A DNA stretch of 64,000 bases from Mermis nigrescens (Eukaryota; Nematoda; Enoplea; Mermithida; Mermithidae). Position numbers and translations under genes: made by a program. A model generated the notes under the pieces. It was not told where the DNA came from. It did not search any database and was given only the letters and a program-made list of their open reading frames with translations. Location: NCBI GenBank assembly GCA_036768485.1, contig JAVLUZ010000142.1, positions 514,153 through 578,152 on the forward strand. The letters run 5' to 3'. Positions 22,641 through 34,925 of this stretch are shown piece after piece. The stretch's first letter is position 1. The number at the start of each line of letters is the position of its first letter.

Positions 22641-23617
22641 TCTAACGTTTACAATTAAGAATTCAAGTTTATTTACTCTGATTATTGTGTAAACTGTATC
22701 GAATTGCATTGCTCTTTATGAAAACTGAATTGCTATTTGGTTAGAGTCGCAACTACAAGTGAACTTACAGCAACGAGCAGGGTACTTAGCGTTCTTGCGC
22801 GCCAAATCATTCTCATGTTTACAATATAGGTTTAAATTGGTTTGATTTAATTCTCTCAATAGTGTTAATTGCGCCTTCATCTATTAAAAAGCTGATTGCA
22901 CGAGCAATAAAAGTGAACGGAACGAGTAGGTATATAAAATACATACATAAATAAATATAAAAATAATAAAACAATAATAAAAATAGGCAGCAGCCTGCAA
23001 TATACATATACTCGTAGTAATAAGCTTTTACATTACAAAACTCACGTAATTACGTACGTAATTACGGATAAAATTACGGCTATTGATCTAATCAGCTCTT
23101 AGTAGCCGGTTTACACTTTTTTATTAATAATTTCCGAATTTTCCCAATTTTTTCAAATTTCCTAGTATGGATTGAGAGAGGGCATGGGATCCCCAACGTG
23201 ACAGTCGATCTTCACACTATCCCATTAAAGGCTGTAATTTTTCGTCCCTCCTAAAATACGGGATGGTTGGCCATTTTCAGATGAGGAAGAGTATGTAAAA
23301 TAAGCTTTGATAACTAAAAATAGCAAAGAAGCACCTGAAAATGGCCTAAAAATGCAGGTAATTAAAAAATGGAAGGAAAGGGTAAAAAGTCTCAGATTTT
23401 ATAGGGAAGGAGAACGACTAATTTTGAATGAGGATTTCCTCGAACGCCCTAAATTTACAGGCAAAGAATAGCCTTTTAGGCCATTTTTCTGGTTTTTTTG
23501 CAATTTTTTGTCCAAAAAAAGTCCTTCCTTCACCGAGGTTCACTTCGCTACCCCGTCCCAAATCTTCGTCCTTTGACAGTATGCGCGTCGTACCATTTTA
23601 ATTAATTAACTTTCATA
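22641..23617. other. POLR3F intron 2, proximal part
   Basis: Holds the third decayed unit described above and AT-rich sequence. No other feature seen. Confidence 0.45.
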
Positions 23618-23868
23618 AAAATTTTTAATTAATTATAATTGATTTTATAATTGATTAATCTTTAATTAATTATAATTGATTTTATAATTGATTAATCTTT
23701 AATTAATTATAATTAATTTAATAATTGATTAATCTTTAATTAATTATAATTAATTTTATAATCGATTAATCTTTTAATTAATTATAATTAATTTTATAAT
23801 TGATTAATCTTTAATTAATTATAATTAATTTTATAATTGATTAATCTTTCATTAATTATAATTAATTT
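23618..23868. repeat. 37-bp AT-only tandem repeat
   Basis: About 6.7 copies of a 37-bp unit built from TTAATTAATTATAATTGATT and TTATAATTGATTAATCT. It lies in POLR3F intron 2, ending ten bases short of the exon 2 donor. Each unit is itself nearly palindromic. Confidence 0.95.
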
Positions 23869-23877
23869 TCCGCGCAC

Positions 23878-24023
23878 CTGAGATATTTAAGGCATTGCTG
23901 ATTCAACAAGTCGACGAATTGCATATCGAATTCTTGTTCGGAATAAAATACGCCCCCTGTTAACGCCGAATCCGGCTGCAGCTCGAATAACATGTACATT
24001 TTCTTTCGCGCTACGCCTACGGC
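23878..24023 (-). CDS. POLR3F: RNA polymerase III subunit RPC6, exon 2
   Basis: The acceptor AATTTTAG precedes 24023. The phase-0 frame reads AVGVARKKMYMLFELQPDSA, then LTGGVFYSEQEFD, then FVDLLNQQCLKYL. This matches the region linking the second and third winged helices of RPC6 (KKxYMLxxLQPD, TGGxxYSxQEFD, LNQQCxKxL). The donor CAG/GTGCGC leaves phase 2, which joins exactly to the A at 22402 in exon 3. This exon is hidden from simple ORF lists because a longer ORF in another frame overlaps it. Confidence 0.93.
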
Positions 24024-24264
24024 CTAAAATTTTTATTATTTTTAGATGGACAGAAATGAAACTCAGATTTAAAATAATCAAAAAATTGCCAAAGGTAAGA
24101 AATGCAATAAAAAATTTGAGATAGGAGCAAAAACGCCATTTTTCTACGTTTTCATCGAGTCCTATATTTAAAGCGTAAAAACGGCAAAAAAGCGAAAAGT
24201 TGGAAAATTTAATCCAGGGGTCTCCCGGATTTCAAGGATCTTTTGGATTATTGAGAAGTCCGGA

Positions 24265-24516
24265 CATAGGAGGGCAGCACAGAAATTCTGGGGGTGCAAG
24301 ATAATTTAAAAGGACAAAAAATGGTGGTATGGAGAAAAAACGCCATTTTTCAACGTTTATCATCGAGCACTATCGATTGGCATCAACAAATCGCTAGAAA
24401 AAAACAAAGAAAAAACCAAAAATTGGATTCTGGGGGGTATTTAGGTTTTTTAAGGTATTCAGCCCCTCTGACGGGTGCAAACTCCCTAACCCCCTCACTC
24501 CCCACGCCCGCGTGTG
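24265..24516 (-). mobile_element. MITE-A copy, reverse orientation, in POLR3F intron 1
   Basis: Begins CATAGGAGGGCAGCAC and ends CACGCCCGCGTGTG, with the conserved interior GGTATGGAGAAAAAACG and CGATTGGCATCAA. The flanking octamers match only partly, so no duplication is claimed. Confidence 0.7.
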
Positions 24517-24992
24517 GTTCCAGACCATAAATATATGACCTGATGGGTTTAGGGGAGGGTTCACTTATTGAAAAGAAGTTCTTCACCCCTAAAAATTCTC
24601 GATTTCGCAAAAAATCGTAGGAATGTCATGTTATTAGCATTTTTAACGATCTTTTAGTCCAACAATATTATGTTCAATTTTGTTAAATTATTCTTGAAAA
24701 TTTTGTCGTGCTTTTATTGTTTCCTAAAAATTTTTGTCGAAGATGGCCAAAAAATGCTGATTGTTGCCGAAAATGGAGAGGACAAAAACTTTCTAATTTT
24801 GAGGATGCCTGTTGGGCCCGATCGACTTGAAGAATTTATTTAAAAAAATTTAATTCAAAAATAAAAAATGAGTAACATCAGTCATGTCTGTTTTTACACT
24901 TTTTTTGACCTCAAAAATGATGCAAAAAAACGTTCCATCAGCTCAAAATCGCCGGACAGTAGGTACCTGTCCGGCTGACCCTTCAGGGGAGG

Positions 24993-25737
24993 CACTGTTT
25001 CTTTTTTGTAAGAGCCTCTTTGTACATGTACAAAGATCTCCGGAAAAGTCTTTGTACGAGCGAAATTTTTTTTGTACATATAACGTATAGATATACTATT
25101 GAATGTACACATTTTTACATAGTACTAGATTGTCATCTGTGACCCGCACGCTTCGCAAAAGGTGTAACTTTGTCCTAAATTCAGCTGGTTATATTAGTTC
25201 GGCCCCAAACGCCAAAATTTCAATGAGTCTTAGGTTGAAATTACACATAAAATTCGACTCAGTAAGTTAAAATAACTTGTGTTACACAATTATAAATAAT
25301 AAAGCGATTGCAATGTGCTGAGTGAATCTCATAATAGACACCAATTTGCTTATCAATTCAATGCAACGCAAAGATAAAAGAGTCAATTTTATCTTCAAAC
25401 GGCAGGAAACAGTGCAAAGTTGTTTAATAGTTCTTTTTTCTGCATAAAATCTTTATAAAACAGTAGAAATAGATGTAAAAGATGCTTAAATCTGTACAAA
25501 GATGCTTAAAGATAGATTTTGGAGTGTTTAATGCCAGCGCTTGGAGCTAAATACAATGTAATTATGATATTCGGCGCGAAGCGCCTGAAATTTTTGAAAT
25601 TTTGCTAAAAAAATACTCAAAAAAGTGTTAAAATTACTATTACTTTGCCCCAAAAAGTCTTTGTACGTTGTACAAAGATGACTCTGAAAATCTTTGTACG
25701 AGCCTCAAAATCTTTTTCTCGTACAAAAAAAACAGTG
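24993..25737. mobile_element. TE-C copy (ends CACTGTTT..TTTGTA), 745 bp
   Basis: The left end CACTGTTTCTTTTTTGTA and right end TACAAAAAAAACAGTG are inverted. The flanks GGGGAGG and GGGGAAG are a near match. It carries the palindrome around TTTGTACATGTACAAAG and one hairpin CGGCGCGAAGCGCC near 25574. The interior matches 61226-61945 in reverse. No coding sequence. Family ends match the copies at 50562 and 57594, which have perfect 8-bp duplications. Confidence 0.75.
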
Positions 25738-27082
25738 GGGGAAGTAATACCCCCTCACCCCCTATGTGCATGTATGCATTCTATGAGTAAAGAGAACAGA
25801 AATACATTGAGAATAATATGAAAATTTAATAAAACGTCGATATTCTTAATTTAATAATTTTAAAATAAGAACAATCACGAGTTCTTTGTATTCGGCAAAA
25901 ATTTATACTGGTGCACAGAGAATTTTCAGGACTGTCTTTCATACAAGAGCATGGGGGAGGGGGGAGTGGGGTATTTTTCCGCTATATAGTTCTATATATA
26001 TATATATATATATTACAGCTATAGTCTTTTCGGGCTCAGAAAATTAGCTACATAGCCTTTTTTAACTCAAAAACATACTGTTTGAGCTCAAACGCTACAT
26101 AATTGTCTTTTCTGGGTTTCAAAAGGGTGTATATATAGCTATTTTATCGAATCCAAAAAGAGCTAAATAGTTATTTTTAGTTCCAAAAAAACTATATAGC
26201 TATGTGTTTGAGTCCAAAAAGGCTATATAGCTAGTTTTCTGCGCCCAAAAAGTCAACACAACCGTTGTAACGAAGCAATTAGCTATCTACCAATTTGAGG
26301 GTTTCACTCCCTAAAAATTTCACCTTCACCTGTGCCGTCTTTGTACATGTACAAGGATTTAAGCGAAGACAAAAATTGTAAAAAGGTCTTTACTTTCCGA
26401 AAATTTATCGCCGAAATGAGTAATCGTCTGTTCTTTATAAGAATGTGTGTTTAAAATGACAAAATTAACATTTAGAAAGGAAAAATGTAAAATTTTTCGC
26501 TGCTTTGCGCTCTTTTGAGACAACTTTTTTTAGTTTTTGTTGTAAGAAAGCCAGAAATTGGCCAAAATCTACTACCAGAGGTCGAAAAAGCCTATTTTAC
26601 CACACTGAAAGCGCCACTGTACCATATCATACAACCCAAAAATTTACACGTACAAGGCTTTTAGGGATCATATTTGTAATGCTATTAGAATAATTCTCAT
26701 ATTTCTACACTTTCGTCATAAAAACCATGCAGAAAATGTTTGATAAGCTCAAAATCACCAGAGAGTGACGTTAGTCACATACATTGAAGTACCTATGATC
26801 AGTGAAGATACTCCCTTTCTCAGGGGCGGATTTAAGGTGAGGGGCGGGTGGGGGGGGCGCCCCATTGGCCAAAAATATTTGGCGAGACAAGGAATGGATA
26901 TGTAATTTGCGACCATATCTAGACAGACGATATAACAAAGTTAAACCCGGTACCCATGCCGGCCCAGTACCAGTGGGAAGACCTGTCGGTGCCAATGGAA
27001 AATTTAACGCAAAATGTATTGTAAATGAAAGGAAAATCAAGAGAAAGTCAGCGAAATACACGGAAATTATTTTTAAACCATA
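25738..27082. other. POLR3F intron 1 with TE-C remnants and AT repeats
   Basis: Bases about 25990-26250 are imperfect TATAGCTA-type repeats. Bases 26330-26660 match the TE-C interior (TCTTTGTACATGTACAAGGA, ACCATATCATACAACCC). CAGGGGCGGATTTAAGG at 26824 is a lone left end of the 12195-type element. Confidence 0.5.
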
Positions 27083-27860
27083 CAATCAAGCAATCAACAA
27101 GCCAACTAACCAACCAACCAACCAGTCAACTGACTGGCCAACTAACTAACCATCCAACAACCAATTGACCAACCAATGGTCCAACCAACAAAACAGTGGG
27201 CCAACCAACCTACCAATGGGCCAAACAACTAATTAACCAACCAATAAACCAATTGATCAACCAATCAACGAAACAAACAACCAAGTGACCAATCAACCTA
27301 CCAACCAATCAACTAAACAAAAAAATGACTAACCAACCATTCAGCCAACCAACGGACCAATCAACCAAATGGACTAATCAACCAACCAATGGACCATTCA
27401 ACCAACCAACCAACCAATCAATCAATCAACCAACCAACCAACCAACCAATCAACCAACCAACCAACCAACCAACCAACCAACCAACCAACCAACCAAGCC
27501 AACCAACCAACCAACCAACCAACCAACCAACCAACCACAATCAAACAACCAAACAACCAACTAATGAACAAACCAACCAACCGACCAACCAAAAACAACC
27601 AAACAATGGACCAAACAAAGAACTAATGACAAAACTAACTAACCAAACAAACTACCAATGGACAAACCAACCAATCAATCAATGGACCAACTAACACCAT
27701 TAGACCAACCAAGTAACCAATAAACCAGTTAAGTATCGAATGTACCGATGAACTAACCAGCGGACCAATCGACAACTGATCAACCAACCAGCCGACCAAT
27801 TAAAAAGTAACCAACTAAATTACCAACCAACTGATTAGCCAATCAACAGGTGGGCCGACC
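27083..27860 (+). repeat. CCAA tetranucleotide satellite with variants
   Basis: Runs of CCAACCAA with interspersed CCAATCAA, CCAATGGA and similar variants. The purest part is 27410-27540. It stays open in one frame as a false Asn-Gln-Pro-Thr repeat. It lies in POLR3F intron 1. Confidence 0.95.
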
Positions 27861-30478
27861 TGTTGAATAAGCAAATTATCAGACAGTCAACCTTAGCCAG
27901 CAAAACGTCTAACCAATCAGGCTTGTTTATGGACAAGATTTTGTAGCTTGTACAAAGATTTTTGGAATAATCTATGTACATTCTACAAAGACTTTTTTAT
28001 GGCATAACGATAGTGATTTCAACGTATTTTGTGCATTTTTAGCGAAAATTGGTGCGATTAAATGGAATAATTACTATCCATTTATATAGCGTTAAGCGCA
28101 TAAATGAACATGTAGGGGTGAGGGAGGGGATTACATCATGCTGGAATGGTCATATATTAAATTGTAGTCATTGTTTTTTGTACAAATTCTATAACCAAAT
28201 GCAAATTTTAGGGTATAATATGGTGCATTAGCACGTTAGACTATGTTTCTCGACCCTTATTAGTGCAGTTATATCAATTTATAAGTTTCTAGCGGTAGAA
28301 AATACAAAAATTTATCAATACGGCGCAAAGTGTCGCCCTTACAAATACGGCCCTGTATGTGTTAACATATCTTATGCAGAAACGCCCAAAAGTGCCATTA
28401 TTTCTGTGTATCTCCTGACGGTTCTCGATGTAAGTGAGTTCAAAATTTTGGGCCCCACACAAAATCCTGCTTATACCCTTACAAATAACCATTTTATGGA
28501 GGGATAACTAGCTGATTTTTGGGCTGTCGGTACCAAAGGGAAGACTGGCCTTGGTCCAGGTATGTTATAGACGATTTTTGGCCGTCGACGACCATATTTT
28601 CCGAAATTTTTCCGGCGCTTTGCACCGTACAATTCTTTTCATTGACATTTTCTTGATTTCTTGGCAGTTTGGAAGTCTTATTTTGGCACCACTCACCAGG
28701 AATTGGTTTTTGCAACAGCAAACATTTTCATGACTCCAAAAAAACAATTTCCGAAACAGAAACAGCAGCTTCAATATAGTTTTTTTCTATAGCATATATT
28801 TTCTGCATTAAATACTACAAGTACAGGAAATACAGTAGCATTTCAAATCTCTAAACGTCCTTGCTCGTAAACTTGAAAGATTTTTCGACACTTCGCGCTG
28901 CATTTCCGCTAAGGTCAAAGAAACTTGAGCATTTTTTCACCCAAAATTGTCGAAAATTTTAATATTTTTCGAAAAATTGTTGCGTTAACGGTGATTTTAA
29001 ATAAAAGCCGACAACGTAAAACGCCAAAAAACGCAATTTTGGTCGTGGAGAGCGGATTTTTTGGGATTGTTTTTTGACGGTTTTGGAAAAAATTGGGGTA
29101 CCGCACCCCTAACCCACCCTAACAAAAATCATGGATTCCCCACAACCCTTTTTAGTCCTCCTTATGAATGTATTCGGAAAAGGGGTGCGTAATCTCAGCT
29201 TTGGAAGGAAATACGCGTACGATATGTAATGTGACCACTCAAAATTATTGGTTAGAGGGTCCTTTCCCCGGCCAAGTTCAGGAGGAGGGGAACTGAATGA
29301 CGTCCAATTTTTGGCCAAAAATGGCAAAAAGGCACCTAGAAATTACAAAAAATGGCAAGTTTTCGCCAAAACTGGGGCCAAAAATTTTCTGACTTTAGAG
29401 GGACCAATTTTAGGAGGGGAGATCCCCATCCACTGCCGAATGTATTAAAATGGGGAGAGAGAAAATTTGAGTGGGAGTTTCCTTATAAGCCCTATAGTAT
29501 CACACGGTGCAGAGTTGAGTGCGAGATAAAATCCAAAAACTATGCGCCAAAAAATTTAGAGTACGCGCTTTTTTTGCAAGTCAAATGCGAAAATGATCAA
29601 AATAGCCTATATGGGATACTTTGACTAAGTAACATCATACCTGCATAACCTGGGGTATTGTGGATCGCCGTTAAAATCTTTTCATAGACCACTCCGCCGC
29701 AGAAAAATGTTAAACCCTCCATAATTTTCAGATTTCAAAACAAATCGTAGAAAACGTCCTTGTTTTAAGCATTTTTAGCAATCTTTGACTTCAAAAATGT
29801 CAATTTTTTACAGTCAATTTTCACTATATTCCTTTTGAAACTCGTCGATTTTGAAACATTCGTGTTTTTATAGTCTTGAAAGAAAGAGCATCGTTAGAAA
29901 CGCCAAAAACAATGCCTTTGACGCTTATTCATCGTTATTGAGCCAGAAAAAGGCATGAAAATTGTTTTGTTCCACACCGTCCTTTCCCCCATAACTCCCA
30001 CGCAGTGAACTTATGGCTATAGTCCCCTTACGGGAAAGAATGCCGAGTAGAAAAAAATCTTAACATCAAAAGAATCGGAAACAGGGAAAATTCGGGTGGG
30101 AGACCCTCATATGCCCATTTAAATTTACTCCCGCGTTTGATAATTTATTTAAGCAGACCCGTATGAAATAATCGGCCAAGGGGAGGCGGACCCGAAATTG
30201 CTTAACGTCTCGGATTACGGATAGCTCGTAAAAACCGCTCTTTCCATTGTGCTAAAAAAATCGAAGTTTCTGAGAAAAAAGTTTTTTTTATAAATCAGCT
30301 ATGAAAACTGCCATTTTTTCGGTAGCGCCTGAGGCAAAACTATAGAAAATTCTTAAGAAGCGGCGCGCCAAAAGTCTGATGATTTTATGGCATATGGACA
30401 CAACGTTTTCGTCTTTTTGGGCGTCGTCTCTCCTATCCACCACCCTAAATAAATACGGCCCTCTACGTAAGCATCTAC
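27861..30478. other. POLR3F intron 1, distal part
   Basis: AT-rich intron sequence. Bases about 29270-29420 (CCAATTTTTGGCCAAAAATGG, TTTTCTGACTTTAGAGG) belong to a repeat also seen at 63075-63210 and in reverse near 39400-39560 and 47400-47560. No coding sequence recognised. Confidence 0.5.
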
Positions 30479-30931
30479 CTTAACCGATTTGACCAGCTTC
30501 CGACTCTCGAGCGTTTTCAGCACCTTATTCAACATAGCCTGGGGCAAATTGGTTTTATTTCTAATATCGCGTATCCAAATGCCCATATTGCCCGATTCCT
30601 CGATCACCCGATAGACCATCGTCTCTTCGTTGGACGCGCCGGCCATTGGGCCGCCGGCGGCAACGTCGGACTCCTGTTTTAGTCGGTAGAATAACACAGA
30701 TCCGCTTTTGAACAAGTCTAATCGGGATTTGGACAGCAGCCGATTTATGGCCGCCGCCCTTTGCTTCGCATCTACGCCGATCGGAATTTTGTGTTGCAAT
30801 TCGGAGTCCGAAATGCCCTCCGTGTGCTGGCCGCACAATTCGATTATTTTCGACTCCAAATCGATCGGTTCGATTATAGTCGGCGATCCATCCATCGGTT
30901 CAGCCTTTACTATTGGCTGTGTTGTCGACAT
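30479..30931 (-). CDS. POLR3F: RNA polymerase III subunit RPC6, exon 1 (N-terminal)
   Basis: Starts ATG at 30931-30929 and covers 151 codons. After a 20-odd residue leader (MSTTQPIVKAEPMDG) it reads IIELCGQHTEGISDSELQ, AAAINRLLSKSRLDLF, LFYRLKQ, MVYRVIEESGNMGIWIRDIR, TNLPQAMLNKVLKTLE and SRKLVKSVK. This covers the first winged helix and most of the second in RPC6. The donor AAG/GTAGAT lies at 30479/30478 in phase 0 and joins to AVGVARKK of exon 2, restoring the expected KSV-KK-YML sequence. The assembled protein is about 328 residues, near the 316 I recall for the human subunit, so the gene looks complete and functional. Confidence 0.95.
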
Positions 30932-31082
30932 ACCGACTAATTTGGATATACCAAATTCAAAATTCTACTTTTTCCTTCGAAAAACAAACCGCCTCGGTTG
31001 GTCGATACGCAAGCTACGCGTGAGTATAATTTAAACTTTGAATTACTTCAAATTATTCTAAATAAATGCTTTTAAAGTAGAA

Positions 31083-31240
31083 AACCGGTTCGGCTTTTAA
31101 AATGGGCTGTGGCGTCGACATATCGACTACCGTGTTATATAAGCAGATCTGAAATTATACACATTATTCCGCAACAAACCGCCGCGGTTGAACGATACTT
31201 AAGCTACACAATTTGAATTTTAAATTAAGTTCTTAAATTC
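31083..31240 (-). pseudogene. Duplicate of the POLR3F 5' end, with its own ATG
   Basis: On the - strand, ATG at 31121-31119 begins MSTPQPILKAEP, copying the true start MSTTQPIVKAEP. It runs into a TAA after 22 codons. Its upstream flank (CCGCGGTTG, CGATAC, AAGCTACAC) copies the true gene's 5' flank (CCTCGGTTG, CGATAC, AAGCTACGC). It lies about 190 bp upstream of the real start. It may be a duplicated promoter/5' UTR or an upstream ORF that reduces translation if transcribed. Confidence 0.8.
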
Positions 31241-32519
31241 AAAACAGCCAGGTCAGAACGTAGCCTTTTAAATGCATTTTTAGCTTAAAAACGCAATTTT
31301 TATAACTTTTCAGTTACTACGCCTTTTAAGTGGTCAAAAAGTGACTTGCTAAGCCAAAAAAGGTTCAGCTTACGTTTGAAAACTTAAAAATCATGCGACG
31401 CGGTCAGAAACATTTTGCATAGGTTAAAATCAGCAATCGTTTGGCTTTTTTGAATATTTCACAATTCCAATAGCTTCTAGTTTTAGCAATTATTTTAACA
31501 TAATGACAACAAAGAGCCACAAAGCTTTTTGCGTCATAAAAGCCGCACAGCATGACACGACAATGACACAGTCTACAAAAGATTCAAATCTCGTGCGAAT
31601 GTTTAAAATACGCGAAAATATTAGAAAAATATTCACGGCTAGATTCAAAATCAAGATTCGCGCTGATTTTGTGAAAATTCAACGCTTCAACTCATGATTT
31701 ATATAATTTTGAAAAATTATTCGGAGCTTCGCGCGCTTCAGTGCGCCAACCCAGACCCCCAGCCCCAAAGGGGAGGAGAGGGTTTCCTTGCCCTCTCCCG
31801 CATCTGAGATCCTAACCGAGCAGTAAACTTTGTAAAGTATATAGCACTGATTGTGAAAATTTTTTCAAAAGCATTTAAATTATCGCAGGACGATGTGAAA
31901 AGTCCATAAAAGACCTATTTCACAGCTCACGGCGCATTATTACGTTTTTATCAGCTTTTACAATAAAAAATTTCTCGGACTCTCTTCCTTATAAAAAGCC
32001 CAGGATAAATTTACTTATGCATAATTCAGACCATAGCTGGGCAAGCCTTGAAGTTTCGGCTGGCACCGAAGCCCAATTTTTTGGTTGGTTGCTTAAGTCA
32101 GAAAAGTGGTTGCTACATAACTCCTGCGTGTAAAAATGTATGCATCAAATTTTTAACATGGCAGTCTTGCTTCCACGCAAAATCCATTCATAATTTCACA
32201 CAAAATTGCACTATTTCTCGCGACATAATCTTCTAATTAAAATGGTGTGTTAGAATTCGTATGGTGTAAAAAATATTGCAAGCGGTAATTTGCATAGCAA
32301 TTATGTTTAAAAAATTGACGATTAATCTTGAAGCAACATTCACCGCCTTCAATATGCTTATTTTTTATGCAATTTATTGTGTAAAAATAAAACTTTTACA
32401 GAGTTCCTCATTTTCATGTCATAGAATAGTACGTTTCTATTTCAAATATAAATCCTGCTTAAAATGCATGGAAATTGTCAAAATTCAGCACAACCTAAAC
32501 ATCAATAACAATTAATGAA
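31241..32519. other. Intergenic, no feature recognised
   Basis: AT-rich with short open frames (for example at 31503 and 32276) lacking codon bias or family resemblance. Nothing supported. Confidence 0.5.
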
Positions 32520-32880
32520 ATAAAATCAATTCGGCGCGAAGCACTGAAAAAATTTGATATTTTACCTTTCTAAAACGCAATTACGCATTACAAAAATTGT
32601 CCGAATTTGGCGCGGCCTAAACATCAACAACAATTGAGAAAATTAAATCCAGCGCGAAGCGCTGGAAAATCTTGAAATTTAGCCTTTGTGAAACACGATT
32701 TTGCAGTACAAAAATTGTTCGAATTTGATATGGCTTAAGCATCAATAACAGGTAATAATATTGAATCAATTTGACGCGAAGCGCCGGAAAATTTTGAGAT
32801 TTCACCTTTTTAAAACGCATTTGTGCATTACAAAAATTGTCAAAATTCAACACTGCCTAAACATCAATAACAAGTAATGT
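32520..32880 (-). repeat. Satellite of about 119-bp units with hairpin motif
   Basis: Three tandem units, each containing a CGCGAAGCGC-type hairpin (near 32533, 32653, 32774), then AAAACGCA, CATTACAAAAATTGT and CTAAACATCAATAACA. In reverse it resembles the 189-bp units at 44900-45440, which carry an extra ~70 bp. A single further unit lies at 35100-35190. Confidence 0.85.
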
Positions 32881-33419
32881 ATTTATAAGAGACTAGTGTT
32901 TATTTACACATACAACAGGTGGACAGACAAGTCAGGGAGTTTTTGAAGAATATGGTGTGAACCGATTTTGCGCTATTCCGGCAGAACTGCCATACAATTG
33001 CGCAAAAACGATACTTTGTGTCACTAAAAGACGCGGGAAAAAATAATAAACCAAATCCATACAAAACTCACAGAGTTACGGTACTTCAAACATCATATGT
33101 ACTTCGACATTCACCATTTTGAGCCACTTTAAGGAATTTCAGCAGTTTATCGAAAGTTTCCAATTTTTACTAATTAATATTTTCCTGCCATTTTCAAGAG
33201 CGCAGATTACAAAAAATTAACTTATACTGCGCGTAAACCAAGATTAAAGAAAAATTTTTTTGTAATTTTTTGCCCGAATTTTCATGAAATTTTTTTTAAT
33301 TTCACTATTTTTAGCATTGTTTACATCCACTTAAAGATTTCTACCTAAATAAGATTCAAACAGAATTTTTTTATTATCTTAAAGTTCCAACCATTTGAAG
33401 ATTCAAACAGTTGAATGCA
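32881..33419. other. Intergenic, no feature recognised
   Basis: AT-rich sequence without recognised genes, arrays or element ends. Confidence 0.45.
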
Positions 33420-33600
33420 GAATAACATGTACCCAACTTAGGTCGTCCTAAGCATCTATACATCGACCTGAGCATCTATACATCGACCTAAGCATCTATA
33501 CGTTGACCTAAGCATCTATACCTCGACCTAAGCGGGAGCGACCTCGACCTAAGCAGCCGAAAACACCTTCTCAGATAAACTAAGCCTAAGCCTTAGCATC
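33420..33600 (+). repeat. 20-bp CGACCTAAGCATCTATACAT array
   Basis: About five tandem units followed by CTAAGCGGGAGCGACCTCG and CCTAAGCCTTAG. The same block occurs in reverse around 37690-37759 plus 41022-41230 (split by an insertion) and again forward at 55985-56110. Confidence 0.9.
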
Positions 33601-34574
33601 ATTTAAGCAGAAACTTGAATTTTCACATATCTAGACAGAATTGTTTTTTTTTCAAATTTAAAAACTTTCAAACAAATTTTTTCCGTGCAATAAAAGTTAT
33701 TTTTTCGTAATCAGCGACCTTGAAAATGTCAGATAAATGTGTTTTCAGCCCAAATTCGGAACATTTTTGGTAAACTGTCAAATACCTCACTTTAATGTAG
33801 CTATATCCTGAGTAACTCTATCTTCACCAATATAGGTCCGTTTTTCATAAAATTTTTTTCCGCACCTTCTTTTTGCATGTCCTCCTCAATTTAATCAATA
33901 TCGTTCCTTTCCACGTACGTCTGCAAGTTTTCCGTTCACACCATAAAGTAAAGTTTAGCCCAAGTCAGTATTTTTTTGTGCAAGGTCCGTTTGCACATAT
34001 ACAAAGATGGCCCCCAAAAGTCTTTGTACATTTTGTACATGCAAATGTTTGTGTACTATAATATAGTACAATAGCGATTTTTGGGTGGTAAAACAGGGTT
34101 TTCGATCTTTGGTAGTGTAGTTGAGCTAATTTCTGGGTTTCTGACGCCAAAAATTACTAAAAATTATCTCAAAACGGCGCCAAGCGCCGAAAAATTTGAC
34201 ATTTTCCATTCTAAATACACCAGATTGTCGACAAAAATGCTTCAATTGGTGCAACGAGGCTCAAAGATTAATAACAAGCAGGCTTGTCCGTATCCAGGAT
34301 TTTATTTCGGGGGAGGGGCAAAAATTTTTGAGGGCAGATATCTCGAGAACCATTAGGAGATAGGCGAAAATAAAGACAGTTTTGAGCATATCTCGGCGAG
34401 CTCTATACGATGGTGAAGAAAAATTTCAACAAAAAAATTAAAAAAATTTTACCTTATTTCATTGATATACAGCAAATTTATCATTTAAGCTGATTTCTCA
34501 TCACTTAATCGACGAATTATATCTTATCTCTTGCCTTTATACTTAATCATTGTGCTTTACTGAGAAGAACAATA
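33601..34574. other. Intergenic with TE-C fragment
   Basis: Bases about 33970-34250 match one end and interior of TE-C (TTTTTTTGTGCAAGG, CCAAAAGTCTTTGTACA, ATTTCTGGGTTTCTGACGCC), with the hairpin CGGCGCCAAGCGCCG near 34177. No end-to-end element. Confidence 0.55.
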
Positions 34575-34925
34575 TGTATAACGAATAATTCGGCGCCAAG
34601 CGCCGAAAAAAATTGACATATTCTGCATGTCAAGTTCTAATTTGAGCGGTTTTGAGCGGGTCAGAAGACAAAAAACCTATATAAACAATAAATATGGCGC
34701 AAAGCACCGGTAAAATTTCATGTTTTTCATGTCATAACTCAAATTTGAGCTGTTTTGAGTGAGCTAGAAGGCAAAAACTATAGCTAAACAATGAATTCGG
34801 CGCAAAGCGTTAGGAAAAAATTGACATACTCTCAATGTCTAACTCAAATTTGAGCGATTTTCAGCGGTTTAGAAGATAAAACCTTATATAAACAATAAAT
34901 CCGCGCGAAGCGCCGGAAAATTTTG
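34575..34925 (+). repeat. Hairpin satellite, about 106-bp units
   Basis: Four units, each with a hairpin variant (CGGCGCCAAGCGCCG, GGCGCAAAGCACCGG, CGGCGCAAAGCGTT, CGCGCGAAGCGCCGG), then TTGACAT, CTCAAATTTGAG and GAGC-GTTTTGAGC. The loop and stem vary between units, some changes keeping the pairing. Confidence 0.85.

Noticed and set aside
23887..24081. 64-residue - strand ORF
   Set aside because: It overlaps POLR3F exon 2 in the wrong frame; the true frame reads RKKMYMLFELQPD.
26865..27149. 94-residue + strand ORF before the CCAA satellite
   Set aside because: No family resemblance; it runs into the satellite and lies antisense in an intron.
27325..27694. Asn-Gln-Pro-Thr repeat ORFs
   Set aside because: Translation of the CCAA satellite in a POLR3F intron; no start context or splice structure.
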